Positions 11,001-21,660 of a stretch of 64,000 nucleotides of DNA are shown here, piece by piece (the first letter of the stretch is position 1; each line of letters begins with the position of its first letter). The stretch spans positions 26,565,501 through 26,629,500 of the forward strand of contig NC_091665.1 of NCBI RefSeq assembly GCF_042453785.1, read 5' to 3'. The notes under the pieces were generated by a model. It was not told the origin of the DNA. It saw only the letters and a list, made by a program, of their open reading frames with translations, and made no database searches. The position numbers and the translations under genes were made by a program. This DNA is from Malus domestica. Taxonomy: Eukaryota > Streptophyta > Magnoliopsida > Rosales > Rosaceae.

Positions 11001-14000
11001 CATCTTATTGGAAATTCATAAGATTAATGATATGCGGCTATCATTATTTTCTCCATTGACTTGCTTGCGAATCTGTATATGATTGATGATGGTGTTGACA
11101 ATGAATTAAAGGCATGAAGATTTTTTAATTTGGATTATTGTCGACTAATCTTATCATGTATATATCAATGCATGCTTATTGTATATGTATATTTGTGATT
11201 TCATGATGCATGCTTCGGCTATTATATTTTGGTTGAAATCACAAATAGGGAGGAAGATGAACCTTGAGTTCTCCAGAAGAAATAGTGGTTTTGATTATCT
11301 CATTTTAATCAAGACATATTGTTGTGATATATATCCAGACATTATCAAATTTTGGTTGATCTTGCTCGATGGATGTTGAACTAGATATTGAACTAGTTAA
11401 GATCAAATTGAATGCAAAAATATTGTGCTTGCTATTCTGATTTTGATCATTGTTGAAACTGGTGATTTTGGGTTTATGTGAGATAAGTTTTTTTTTCGAA
11501 TGGATTGTGACTATCTTTTGATACATAGACTGTTTGCATAATGGTTTAGGTGTATATAACTAAACTAAGATTATGCAATTGGTGAGGAATCGGGAATTAA
11601 TTGGTTCATATCTCCGATTTCTTTATTGGTTGTGCAGTACATTCTGCTTATGCTTAAGTGGGAGAATCATATGTTTGACTGTAAGCATAAGGCTATTTAG
11701 GCCGGCCATTATAATTCATTTGGATGCTTGAAAACCAGTTTATGGTTTTATTGAAGCAATTGGTTGAATTATTTATGTTACTTAACTTTTTTAAGTAATG
11801 AGAGGTTTAGTGCTATTTGCTGGAACTAAACTTAAACTTGATATAGTGGGAGCAAACCAATTTATGTGTTTGTTCTGGTCAAGTAAAATCACATTGTTGT
11901 AAATACAAATTGGATGCATGTGATCATGGAATCTGTTTGCATATTGGTTATGGCAATTGATCACATTGATAAGACATTCAGTGTATTGCAATGACTGTTA
12001 GTTAATACAGTTGATATTAACTTATACCTAACTTGTTTGTGTTAAGTATAGCCTAGATAAGTGAGAGCAAATTGGTTTGGTTTTGCTAAATTGGTTCACA
12101 TAATTACAAAGTTCACATAATTACAAAGTGCAAATTAAGTATGTTGTGACTTTTGAGTTAATTCTGCGATGTAACAGAAAAGATTCTTAAGTTCAATACT
12201 TTAAAATGCATAGGTAAGTTGTATGTGAGGATAAGCTTTTGTTATCCAAAACATTTGGTAATTTTTATATCAATTTGGGCTATATGAGTGGGAGTAGACG
12301 TCTTGGTTTACTCTTGAGCTTAGATACATTGCTATGAACATAAACTGGACATTGTGATTTGTAAGTTAAATCTGTATTTTGTGTTGCAGAGGCAATTATA
12401 AATTCATTGTTTTGGTTTATGTAAGCAGGTTGTGTCTATGTACTAGTGTGATGGTGAATGACTTATCTGATCACCTTTATAATAATTTGAGATGATTATC
12501 TGTTGTGATGAATCATACTCAAGTGGGAGAATGTAAGAGTATGAGTATGATTCTTACAAGTCTTGGGATAATTGATATTATAAAAAAGTCTAAATCTGAT
12601 AAGGAATGCAGTCTTGAGAGAAGTTCCAATTGGTTTTGGAAAAGAACTTTGTGTTGGAACTTTATAAAGTCTCATGAATCTTTATGGTTTGTATGTCTTT
12701 GAATCCTAGTCCAATTCTGATAGGGAATGGACGAAGGAGCACTATATATTTATGGTTCAAACCACTGCTCTTGCGATTTTAGCTTATGTTGTTCTAAGTC
12801 CTATTGATTAGAGAAGCTATTGTGATCGTAAAAGAGGAGAAGGTTTCGAACACAGAGGCTGCAATGGCTTCTTCATCGGTATCGAACAATGCAGAACCAG
12901 GTTTGAGTTCCTGTCTCCTTAGAAATCAAGGTTATAAAGGTACGATCCTATAGAACATATCTTGTTCAGGTATGTACTGGTGCAATTGTTTCTGTTTTCA
13001 CATTCACATTACATACACGATCAAAGGGTTGTGATTTAGTTGATTAGTCCTTATGTTCTTGGCTGATGCGTTAGTCTATAAGTTTATATCTCCTATCTTA
13101 CAATTTGATCCATATGATATCCCTCTTTAGGAAAATGCTAATTGCGAGTGTTGGGGATTATCAAGCTGTGATGGGACGAAGAGGCAAGGAAGTTGTGCTG
13201 ACTTCCGAAGACCTAGAAGGCTCCAAATGTTCCTCAGGTCCCTTGCCTGCAGCGCCAAAAGTTCAGGAGATAATTCTGAGCGAGGAAGATGAGTTCTTGG
13301 TCCTAACATGGAATGATTATAATATGTGCAGCCCGCATTTATTTACCCATGCAAGGGAAGAATTAATGGATAACAATGATCCGGAAAGATGCGCAAGAGA
13401 GTTTGTTAGAGAGGCACTCCACTGGAAGTGGGGTACCAACACGAAGAATGTGGTAATATGCTTCTCGCCCAACCCACCGCCACTTCTGTCACCTTTGTCT
13501 GAGATTTCAAACCCAGAATCTGAAAATACGGAACCTAAAAATAATACAGAATCTGAAAACCATGTAAGTTCCGACATTTGTTTTGGCTAATTCCTTTCTT
13601 TCCTTCATTTTCCCATTCCAAGTTTATTAAAGGTAATACGTAATCAAACTTCTGTTGCAGGGTACTGACCTAGGTTGGATGTTTTTAGTCACGGCCCTTT
13701 GCCTGGAGACCATATCCATTTGTTGTGAACAAGTTGCCTCTCCACACAAGCCAATGTATGCAATATACGGCCTGGTATTGGCTTTTCTGGGTCTACTCGC
13801 AAGCATGTCTGAGATGGTTTACAATGGCAAAAGGCAAAAAGTTGAATTTAGGAGGTGGTGGTTCTACGAACCACGCCCCCCTCATAGGGCTTTGGGTGAT
13901 GTGATAGGTTTTTCATCAGTAATTGGTGCCTTCTCCCAGTGCGTTGTCGCTTCGCTTCAGTATGCTTACATAATCCGACACCGCGAAAATCCTATCAAGG

Positions 14001-14110
14001 CGGAACTCTTGCCTATGATCATTATCGTATGCTTGCTCGCTTTAAGATTAATAAAGCGTAGAAACAAGACCCGTGGGAACTATGACTCACAAATTCAAGG
14101 AGGGGGATAA
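8023..14110 (+). CDS. PP2C-like pseudophosphatase fused to a C-terminal four-helix membrane domain
   Basis: Four exons join in frame: 8023-8346, 8658-8863, 13131-13563 and 13661-14110, all with GT-AG introns, giving 470 aa. Residues 8-55 hold about three imperfect 20-residue repeats (TSKSEN-type). Residues 66-321 align with plant PP2C phosphatases: RSGSCSGVG, DNLKEHLG, FYGVFNGPGG (normally FYGVFDGHGG), GRKMLIASVGDYQAV, EEDEFLVL, NDPERCAREFVREAL and CFSPNPPP. The DGHGG aspartate is Asn, the DGLWD and DN(L/V)T aspartates are gone, and the DHKP...VARALGD centre is missing, so phosphatase activity is not expected. Residues 322-470 contain four predicted membrane helices (about 326-343, 354-375, 400-426, 437-452) with a basic tail. 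I cannot name this domain, but it resembles small plant-specific membrane proteins of unknown function. Intron 2 holds a 4.1-kb LTR element, and the leader is split by Copia. It could be a decaying pseudogene, but the frame is open throughout. Confidence 0.75.
9027..9597 (+). repeat. 5' LTR of the non-autonomous element
   Basis: 571-bp direct repeat of 12532-13102, followed at once by the tRNA primer-binding site. A TATATATTTATGG stretch near the middle is a possible LTR TATA region. Confidence 0.93.
10006..10089 (+). pseudogene. PPR-like gene fragment captured inside the LTR element
   Basis: One frame reads ERMERAGVSPDMVTYNSLM, then YASCREGFW. This fits the consensus of a pentatricopeptide repeat motif (..M..AG..PD.VTYN.L...) very well. 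It is the only recognisable protein signature in the interior of the 9027-13102 element. It is too short to be a gene and probably represents host sequence picked up by the element or by an ancestor. The match is from memory of the motif consensus. Confidence 0.5.
12532..13102 (+). repeat. 3' LTR of the non-autonomous element
   Basis: 571-bp direct repeat of 9027-9597, preceded by a purine-rich tract. Its outer edge lies 28 bases before exon 3 of the host gene, so the original branch point region may have been moved or replaced by LTR sequence. Confidence 0.93.
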
Positions 14111-15571
14111 CTACGCTTAAGGGGCTTATATCATAGGTTACACTAGAAGTTTAGCCGCACGTTGCAGTAGGAATGTGAAAAAAAAAGAATTATAAATATT
14201 GTGCATAGATATGTAAAAACTATTTATATAAAACGTGTACAAAGATTTTACATAAAATATAGTATTTTACCATCTACACCAATATTATATACATACAAAG
14301 AGTTGTTCAAAATATAACTACTCATGTTTTCAGGAATGTACTCCCAAAATTGTTGTGCTTTGACCACTGAGCAGCAGTTGTAGCTAAGACTATTTTTGCA
14401 CAACTTGTTGAGTGTTGATCTTCAATGCTATTCTACAATCGAGAGATTCATTCCTTTTTTTCTTTGGGTCCTCTGTTAGAATTCGGATCAACCAAATAAA
14501 GAATCTATAACTTAATTTCCAACCCACTATAAAAAGGAGATTCAAAACAGCACCATCAATATCATTTCGACCCAACTCAATGGAAACTGATTGTATGTCA
14601 TAAGTTTATAAACACGCAGAAAATATCCAACAAACTGATTCTATTTCATAACTAAAAACACAATTGAAATCCATCAAACAAAACAATCCTACAATTTAAA
14701 TCGTTCAAACTTATTGACTCCTATAAATTCAACTAAATACTAAAAAACAAAAATCCACTCTACAAAATACCCAACAAAATTTTCACATGATTTACATCAG
14801 TCCAACCATGAACTGAAACTTTAAGCAATCGGACCCGATGCAGCGAGAATAGGACCTTGGGGTAGAATAACACTGCTTTAAAGCTTGTTCCCCTCCACCA
14901 TTGCAGTTCTTCCTGCAACAACCACAAATTCACTAAACATACAAGGAATTCACTCGTATTCTGACTTACATACAACTCAGACCAGGAAACACTAAAAACA
15001 CAACCCCTAAACCCAAACTGAATCAAATTTAAAACAAATTCGAATATAATTTTCTAATATGAATGAGGGCAAATGGTTGATATTTATAATTGTGTTCACT
15101 GATCCATAATAAAAACTAAAAGGATGAAACTACGTACAAATTATAAATATTTTTCTATTTTTGGGAAGCAATTGAAAAACTTGACATTATAATCAAAGCT
15201 TTGGCATTCATCTTCAAGCCATGGCTAGCTATAAATCCGCACACTATTTTCATAAGAATTGTTTCTCTACTAACTTATTAATATTGCTCAATGGGAATGT
15301 CAGAATTGAATTTTATAGAAATGATGTAATGGGTTACCCTTGGTTCGGCACAGTGAAAACCTAATTACTAGTTATTGAACTTCGCAATGATCTAGTAATC
15401 TTGACTTCAGGTTCTAGAATCCAAGACAGAAACGCATTCCTTCCTTGGCCGTAATTGCTTAGATGCAAAAGTCAGCATCACATTTGACACCACCACCACA
15501 TCTATTCTACTCGCCCAACCGTGCTCGATTTCGAGTGGGCATGCCCATATTTACAAGAAGAACGTAGTTAG
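14111..15571. other. Intergenic, no recognised gene
   Basis: AT-rich sequence between the membrane-fusion gene and the second Copia element. The first 100-200 bases are probably the 3' untranslated region of the upstream gene. Short open frames on the minus strand (about 14390-14575 and 14760-15026) show no domain I recognise. No terminal repeats or RNA gene were found. Confidence 0.4.
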
Positions 15572-18500
15572 TATTAAGGATAAAAATGTAATTACACCTT
15601 CAAGGGATAATACTTAGAGGCTAAGGAATGTTTAGTTAGTTAGTTTAGTTATTCCTTTTGTTAGTTGTGATGACAATTGTGATGGTTGTGATAGCCTTGT
15701 ATAAATACTCAAAGTGTAAAGTTATGCATTGAATTAATGAGAAATATTTTTCCTAATATGGTATCACTCGCCCTCAGTCTCACAACGTCTATTTTTCGAT
15801 CCTCGTTTCCTGCTTCTCTCTGCACCACTTCATCTTCTCCGATCAATTGATCGCGTTCTTGATCTTGATCGTGATTTGTTGTTCTCGATCGTGATTTGTT
15901 ATTCTCGATCGTGATTTCTCTCTCAATCCAACTATGGTGACTGCTACATCTTCTTCCTTGGAGTCCACAACTCCAAACTCTAACCCTAATTCTGCGATTT
16001 CTTCCTCAATTACAATCCAAAATATTGGATCCCTGGTTCCGATCAAGCTTACAACCACAAATTACCTGACCTGGAGTGCCTTATTTGCTCCAATTTTTCG
16101 TCGCTACAATCTTACCGGTCTTATTAATGGAACCACGACGGCGCTGCCTTAATATCTCCTTGATTTTTTTGGCAATCGCACTGCAACTCTCAATCCTGCT
16201 TATGTTACTTGGTTTGAGAATGATCAAAACAGTCTGATCTGGATCAATTCCACTATGTCTGAATCTTTGATTCCTTACACAGTCGGCATAACTTCTGCTC
16301 GCGAACTTGGGCTAAATTGGAATCGCGTCTCGCCACTGCATCTCAGTCTCACATCCATGAGCTTCGATCTCATCTTCGCAGTCTTGTTAAAGGTGAATTG
16401 ACTGCTGCTCAATATCTCCAGCAAATTGAAGAAATTGTAGATGCACTCGCAAGTGCTGGTGCTCCTGTTGAAGATTCAAACCTCATCTCAGTCACACTTC
16501 ATGGCTTGCCTCCCGAATTTGACTCTTTTGTGGATGCTATTCAGTTTCATCTTGGTTCCACGACTATTGATGAATTGCACGGATTACTTCTCAGTAAGGA
16601 GATTCAACTCAACAATCGGAAGAAATCTGTCTCAGTTGCACCATTTCAGGCATATAATTCCTCCGCTGGTATTCTTCCCTTGCCTACTAACTCTACCCCT
16701 CAAGCATTTGCTACACAACATCTTCTTCATTTCTCCAATCAAGGCCGCAATGTGGATCGCAATTATCCGGGCACAAATTGGGGTAATTTTCAGAATCGTG
16801 GAAATTCCAAATTCAACAATGGCAGAAATAACTACTCTCGTAACAATCAAAGATTCAATCGTGGAGCTCGCAATAACTACTTTTCCCATCGAAAGGTTTT
16901 CTATCAGATTTGTCGACAACCAGATCATGAGGCTTGTGATTGTCCTCATCGCATGGATCAAAACTACAATGGCAAATCTTCTCATTCTGCGATGGTTGCT
17001 AGTACCTCAACTTCTACTCCTACCTGGATTGTTGACTTTGGTGCCAGTTCCCATATGACAAACTCGCATGCCAACCTTCAGAATCCAGAAGCATACACTG
17101 GTCTTGAGCAAGTGTATATTGGTGATGGCAAAGGTTTGCCTATTCTCCATTATGGCTCATCCTCTTTACATACTTCTACTGAATCTTTTGCATTGAAGCA
17201 TGTCTTACATGTTCCTGATTTGAAGCACAATCTTCTCTCTGCTAATCAATTTCTACTTGACAATTCTTGTTCTATGCATCTTTATACTTTTCACTTCACT
17301 GTGAAGGATCTTTCTTCGGGGAGAATGCTTTTTAAAGGAGCAGTTCAACATGGATTCTATCCTTTTCACTCATCATTCTATCCTGCTAATTCTCATCAAG
17401 CTTTAGCTGCCTCTGTCAAAGCTCCAAAGCATCTTTGGCATCAAAGATTGGGCCATCCTTCTGTAAAGATCATGAATAAGTTGGCCTCTCAATCATATAT
17501 TTTTGTTCTTGATGCTTCAAATAAAACTTTTTGGTCAGCTTGTGCACTAGGGAAATGTTCTAAACTTCCTTTTTCTAGTACTACTTGTACAACCCGCAAG
17601 CCTTTAGAACTTATCCATACGGATGTTTGGGGACCCTCACCCATAATGTCTCATCATGGTTTTCGGTATTATGTCATTTTCATAGATGATTATACCAGAT
17701 ATTGTTGGTTCTATCCTTTAAAGTGTAAATCTGATGTCTTCTTCACCTTTATGCAATGGAAATTACTTGTTGAGAATTCTCTGTGTACAAAAGTTATTAC
17801 ATTACGATCAGATTCTGGTGGCGAATTTGTTAGCACTGCATTCTCTCAGTTCTTAGCTAGCCATGGGATTCATCATCAGCTCACTTGTCCTCAACCCTCG
17901 AGCAAAATGGGTGTGCAGAACGTAAGCATCGGCATATTGTCGAGACTTCTTGAACCGTCTTGGCTGCATCTAAAGTGCCTCATGCTGATTGGGTTGAGGC
18001 TTTTTCTACCTCTGTCTATCTCATCAACAGGTTACCTACTCTATCCAGATACTCTAATTGGCAGTCTCTTTTCCAGAAAGCCCCTGACTATAAATCTCTC
18101 AAGGTTTTTGGTTGTAGTTGTTTCCCTTGGTTGAAACCATACACATCCTCAAAACTAGATCCTAAAAGCAAGCCATGTGTCTTCTTGGGATACAGCTTAA
18201 ATCACAAGGGCTACTTGTGTTTACATCCATCTACTCACAGGTTATATATTTCAAGGCATGTCCTTTTTGATGAGTCACTTTTTCCATTTCATACCTTGCA
18301 ACCTTCTCCATCCCAACCTGTCTCCTCATCTCCCTTATACCAATCCTCTATTCCCTCAGCGCTCACATTTACCTCTTATCTTCCTCATCCTACCTTTACA
18401 CCAAATACAACCTCCCAAAATACAACCTCAGCTGCTTCTCCAAACCAGATCCCAACCTTTGCAGCTTCTCCACACCAGATCCAAACCTATGCAGCTTCCC

Positions 18501-20286
18501 CAAATCCCCACTCCTCCCAGCCTATATTACCTATTAGCAACCACCAAATGCAAACCAGATCCAAATCTGGAATATTCAAACCCAAAGCATTAGCTGCAAC
18601 CACGCACCCTATTCCCTCCTATCTTGTAGTTGACTATGTTCCTATAACCTACCTACAAGCTTCTAAACACTCTCATTGGCGCATAGCAATGCAAGAGGAG
18701 TTCAATGCCCTTGTAACAACTGGTACATGGTCCATTGTACCACCTTCTTCTTTTCATAATCTTGTGGGATGTAAGTGGGTGTTTCGGATCAAAAGGAAAC
18801 TAGATGGCTCTATTGACAGGTACAAAGCCCGCTTGGTTGCTAAAGGGTTTCACCAACAAGAGGGTCTTGACTACACTAAAACCTTTAGTCCAGTGGCCAA
18901 ACTCGTGACTATTCGTCTCATTCTCACTCTTGCTGCTCAATTTGATTGGTTCCTCAATCAATTAGATGTCAGTAATGCCTTTCTCCATGGCACAATTACT
19001 GAATCAGTGTTTATGCAACAGCCACCTGGCTTTGAAGATCCAACAAAACCACATCATGTTTGTCATCTTCACAGATCCCTTTATGGTTTGAAACAGGCTC
19101 CTCGAGCTTGGTATGACAAGCTTCATAATGCTCTGCATTCTCTTAGGTTTCAAGGCTCTTAAAGTGATCATTCTCTGTTTATCAAGAGTTCCCCTACTCT
19201 GGTATTCATCCTAGTCTATGTCGATGACATCTTAGTCACCAGACCCTCATCTGCAGCTTGTCAACAAGTCATCACTCAACTCAGTGCTCTTTTTCCCATC
19301 AAGGATCTTGGTGCCCTTCACTACTTCCTTGGTATTGAAGTTAAAAGATCATATTCTGGTCTTTTAATCTCTCAAACCAAGTATATTTTGGATCTATTGG
19401 CAAAAGCAAAAATGGAAGGTGCCAAGCCCTGCAGCACCCCTCTCAATACCACCAAGCTGGATCACTCGTCTCCCCTGCTTGAAAATGCTTCTGAATATCG
19501 ATCTCTAGTTAGAGCTCTTCAGTACTTAACCTGGACTAGACCTGATCTCAGTTTTGCTATTAATTTGGTATGTCAGTTTATGCATAGTCAAAGACTTTCA
19601 CATCTACAAGCAGTAAAACGTATTCTCAGATATCTTAAGGGTTCTCTTGATCTTGGATTATGGTTCTCCAAGTCCTCTCAGGCTCCATCTATTCAAGCTT
19701 TTTCAAATGCTGATTGGGCTGGGTGTTCTTTGGACAGAAGATCCACATGAGGATATTGTGTATATTTTGGCAACTCTCTCATTAGTTGGAGTGCCAAGAA
19801 GCAACATATTGTTGCTCGTTCCTCAACTGAAGCTGAATATCGATCTCTTGCCAATACAGCTGCATAAATCACATGGATATGTAAACTGCTTGCTGACATT
19901 TCTTATTCTCTGCCTCATTCTCCCAAGATCTGGTGTGACAATCTCTCTGCCATTTCCTTAGCAAAAAATCCCATTTTTCATGCTAGAACAAAGCATGTCG
20001 AGATTGATTACCATTATATTCGTGAAAAGGTTCTAGCCAATCAAGTTTCTGTGCAGTTTATCTGTACACAGGATTAGGTAGCAGATATTTGCACCAAATC
20101 TCAGTCATAGCCTCGGTTCATCCTTCTTCGTGACAAACTACAACTGCGAATACCACAGTCTCGTTTGCGGGGGGATATTAAGGATAAAAATGTAATTACA
20201 CCTTCAAGGGATAATACTTAGAGGCTAAGGAATGTTTAGTTAGTTAGTTTAGTTATTCCTTTTATTAGTTGTGATGACAACTGTGA
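15572..20286 (+). mobile_element. Ty1/Copia retrotransposon with TA...TA LTR ends, broken
   Basis: The 5' LTR (15572-15758, 187 bp) begins TATTAAGG and ends CCTAATA. It is followed directly by a tRNA-Met-type primer-binding site (TGGTATCAC, 15759-15767). The 3' LTR starts at 20176 after a purine tract (GCGGGGGGA) and repeats the first 111 or so bases with about two differences. It then stops matching near 20286, so it is truncated. Parts in order: gag (about 15934-16960), protease and pre-integrase (about 17000-17460), integrase core (about 17600-18130), reverse transcriptase (about 18650-19370), RNase H (about 19480-20130). The coding region is broken at roughly five to seven places. The lineage looks Ale/Retrofit-like, which is tentative. 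LTR similarity suggests a fairly recent insertion. Confidence 0.88.
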
Positions 20287-20984
20287 CTGACTTGACTATT
20301 TCGATTGAAAAAAATAAATGATTCAACACAAGAAATTTTATGAAGTTGGTTACTAGTTTAAATTTAGTACACTAACCTCCACTGAGCTCTTTTACAACCA
20401 TAAGATCAACCCGTCGGCTGCTTCTCTTTTCAAAAAAGAAGATCTAAGGAGTGCAGTTCAAAGATTTAGGAATTAGGGTTATAGGAGTAAAAACAAAGAC
20501 GTAGTTTTAAAGTTCAGTTCGTTCCGGTGTCCGAAACAAAACTGAACCAATCAATTTTGGTTTGGTTTTTTTTGTTTGATTCGACGTTCAGTTTGATTTT
20601 TTCCAGTTTTCATTTTTCAGTTTTTCGAACCAACCCTAATAAATACAAGTATTTGTAAGGCAAAAGGAGTAGAAGTTGTTTGAAGTATAATATTAAATTT
20701 TGACTTGTAAACTCGTTTTAAGTGCCTTTTTTAAGAGTTTGTTAGTTGTCTATGTCGTAGGTTCGTACTAAAAGCGATGTTCTTAAGGTTTTCATGCATC
20801 GCCTTGCACTATGAGATAGTGGTTTCTATCTATTACTAACTATTTATTTTATTTTCATCTATATTCCCACCATGTTTCTCCCTGTATCAGTTGGTACTAG
20901 AGACTGAGTTCTTACGGTTTTCAAGTCTCTTCTCGATCTATGTATCAGTTAGTAAAGATTTATTATTAAATGACTTATATACTT
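20287..20984. other. Intergenic with a possible GGTTCGGTT-type repeat (20473-20640)
   Basis: At 20473-20640 the sequence is rich in GGTTTGGTT and CAGTTTGATT words and ends CGAACCAACCCTAA. Its start, TTAGGGTTATAGG, is a weak inverted match to that end. This recalls the repeat at 1404-1676 but is not a clear copy of it. The rest shows no gene or repeat that I recognise. Confidence 0.3.
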
Positions 20985-21330
20985 TGTTGATGCACAACAC
21001 CGGAGGTCTTGGAACAACGTAAATCCGACCGTGAATCTGCAAATAATGTAAATGACACAAGATGTATCGTGGTTCACCCCAAGGTTTAGGCTACGTCCAC
21101 ACTGATTGTATTTTGAGGGAGAGAGAGCTCTGAGAGTGAGAGCTTTGAGAGGGGGTGAGAGGGCCTAGGAATTGGCCTCCCCTAATTGTGAGGGTGAGGG
21201 GTCCTTTTATAGAATAAGGACTCTTCACTTATTACATATTTGCCCATTCCTTTATCACATAATTACATTTAAGTCCCTCGAGTATTTGTACGAGATCTAA
21301 ATATGAGGCCCTAAATATGGTATAAACATA
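20985..21330. repeat. LTR-like repeat fragment beginning TGTTGATGCACAACACC
   Basis: The segment begins with TG and contains a GA-rich block (GGGAGAGAGAGCTCTGAGAG), a TTTTATAGAATAAGG promoter-like stretch and no coding potential. This is the composition of a plant LTR. I recall it as a dispersed family in apple-like genomes, but cannot confirm that here. Its right boundary is unclear and no partner LTR is present in the window. Confidence 0.4.
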
Positions 21331-21419
21331 CTCTAATATAAAATGACTATTCAGTCTCCATAAATTAAAAAAAATATTAATTTCTGAATATACCCCAAAC
21401 TATTTTCATTGTGTATATG

Positions 21420-21660
21420 TGTAACATCCCACATCGCCAAGGGGAATGATCCTTAAATGTATATTCTCATCCCTACCTAGCACAAGGCCTTTTGGGAGCT
21501 CACTGGCTTTGGGTTTCGTAGGAACTCCGAAGTTAAGCGAGAAGGAGGCCGGAGCACTCCCAAGATGGGTGACCCACTAGGAAGTTGCTCGTGAGTTCCT
21601 AGAAACAAAACCATGGTGGAACAGGCTCGGGATGTGGTGGACCCGGGTCAGGATGTGACA
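21420..21660 (+). repeat. Cassandra-type LTR carrying a 5S rRNA-like domain
   Basis: A 241-bp LTR runs from TGTAACATCCC to GGATGTGACA and is followed two bases later by the primer-binding site TGGTATCAGAGC (21663-21674). Inside are AACTCCGAAGTTAAGCG and GATGGGTGACC, the hallmark 5S rRNA internal-promoter blocks. Cassandra TRIM elements are known to carry this 5S-derived polymerase III promoter in their LTRs. The usual second Cassandra LTR a few hundred bases away is not seen; the interior that follows is longer and different. Confidence 0.8.
21475..21602 (+). promoter_or_regulatory. 5S rRNA-like polymerase III promoter region within the Cassandra LTR
   Basis: The block from about 21520 to 21600 retains the box A-like AACTCCGAAGTTAAGCG and box C-like AAGATGGGTGACCC at 5S-like spacing, while the first half of the 5S gene is poorly matched. 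It is not a functional 5S rRNA gene. In the family this region can act as an RNA polymerase III promoter. Confidence 0.65.

Larger units (their letters stand above)
9027..13102 (+). mobile_element. Non-autonomous LTR retrotransposon (LARD-like) with identical LTRs
   Basis: Direct LTRs of 571 bp (9027-9597 and 12532-13102) appear identical by eye and have TG...CA ends. The element is flanked by the same five bases, ATTTG, at 9022-9026 and 13103-13107. The primer-binding site TGGTATCAGAGCC (9600-9612, tRNA-Met type) and a purine-rich tract (AAGTGGGAGAA, ending 12531) are in place. The 2.9-kb interior has no gag or pol; the longest open frames are about 70 codons. The AAGTGGGAGA-like motif recurs several times in the interior, as in Copia-type purine tracts. 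It is structurally whole but non-coding, so it must have moved using another element's proteins. Identical LTRs imply a very recent insertion, here into intron 2 of the PP2C-like gene in the same orientation. Confidence 0.93.

Noticed and set aside
12505-12702. A 65-codon frame, nearly identical to one at 9009-9197
   Set aside because: Both lie in the paired LTRs of the non-autonomous element; the identity reflects the LTRs, not a gene family.
21475-21602. A 5S rRNA gene
   Set aside because: Only the second half of the 5S sequence is well preserved, and it lies inside an LTR with a primer-binding site next to it, so it is the Cassandra 5S-like domain and not a ribosomal gene.
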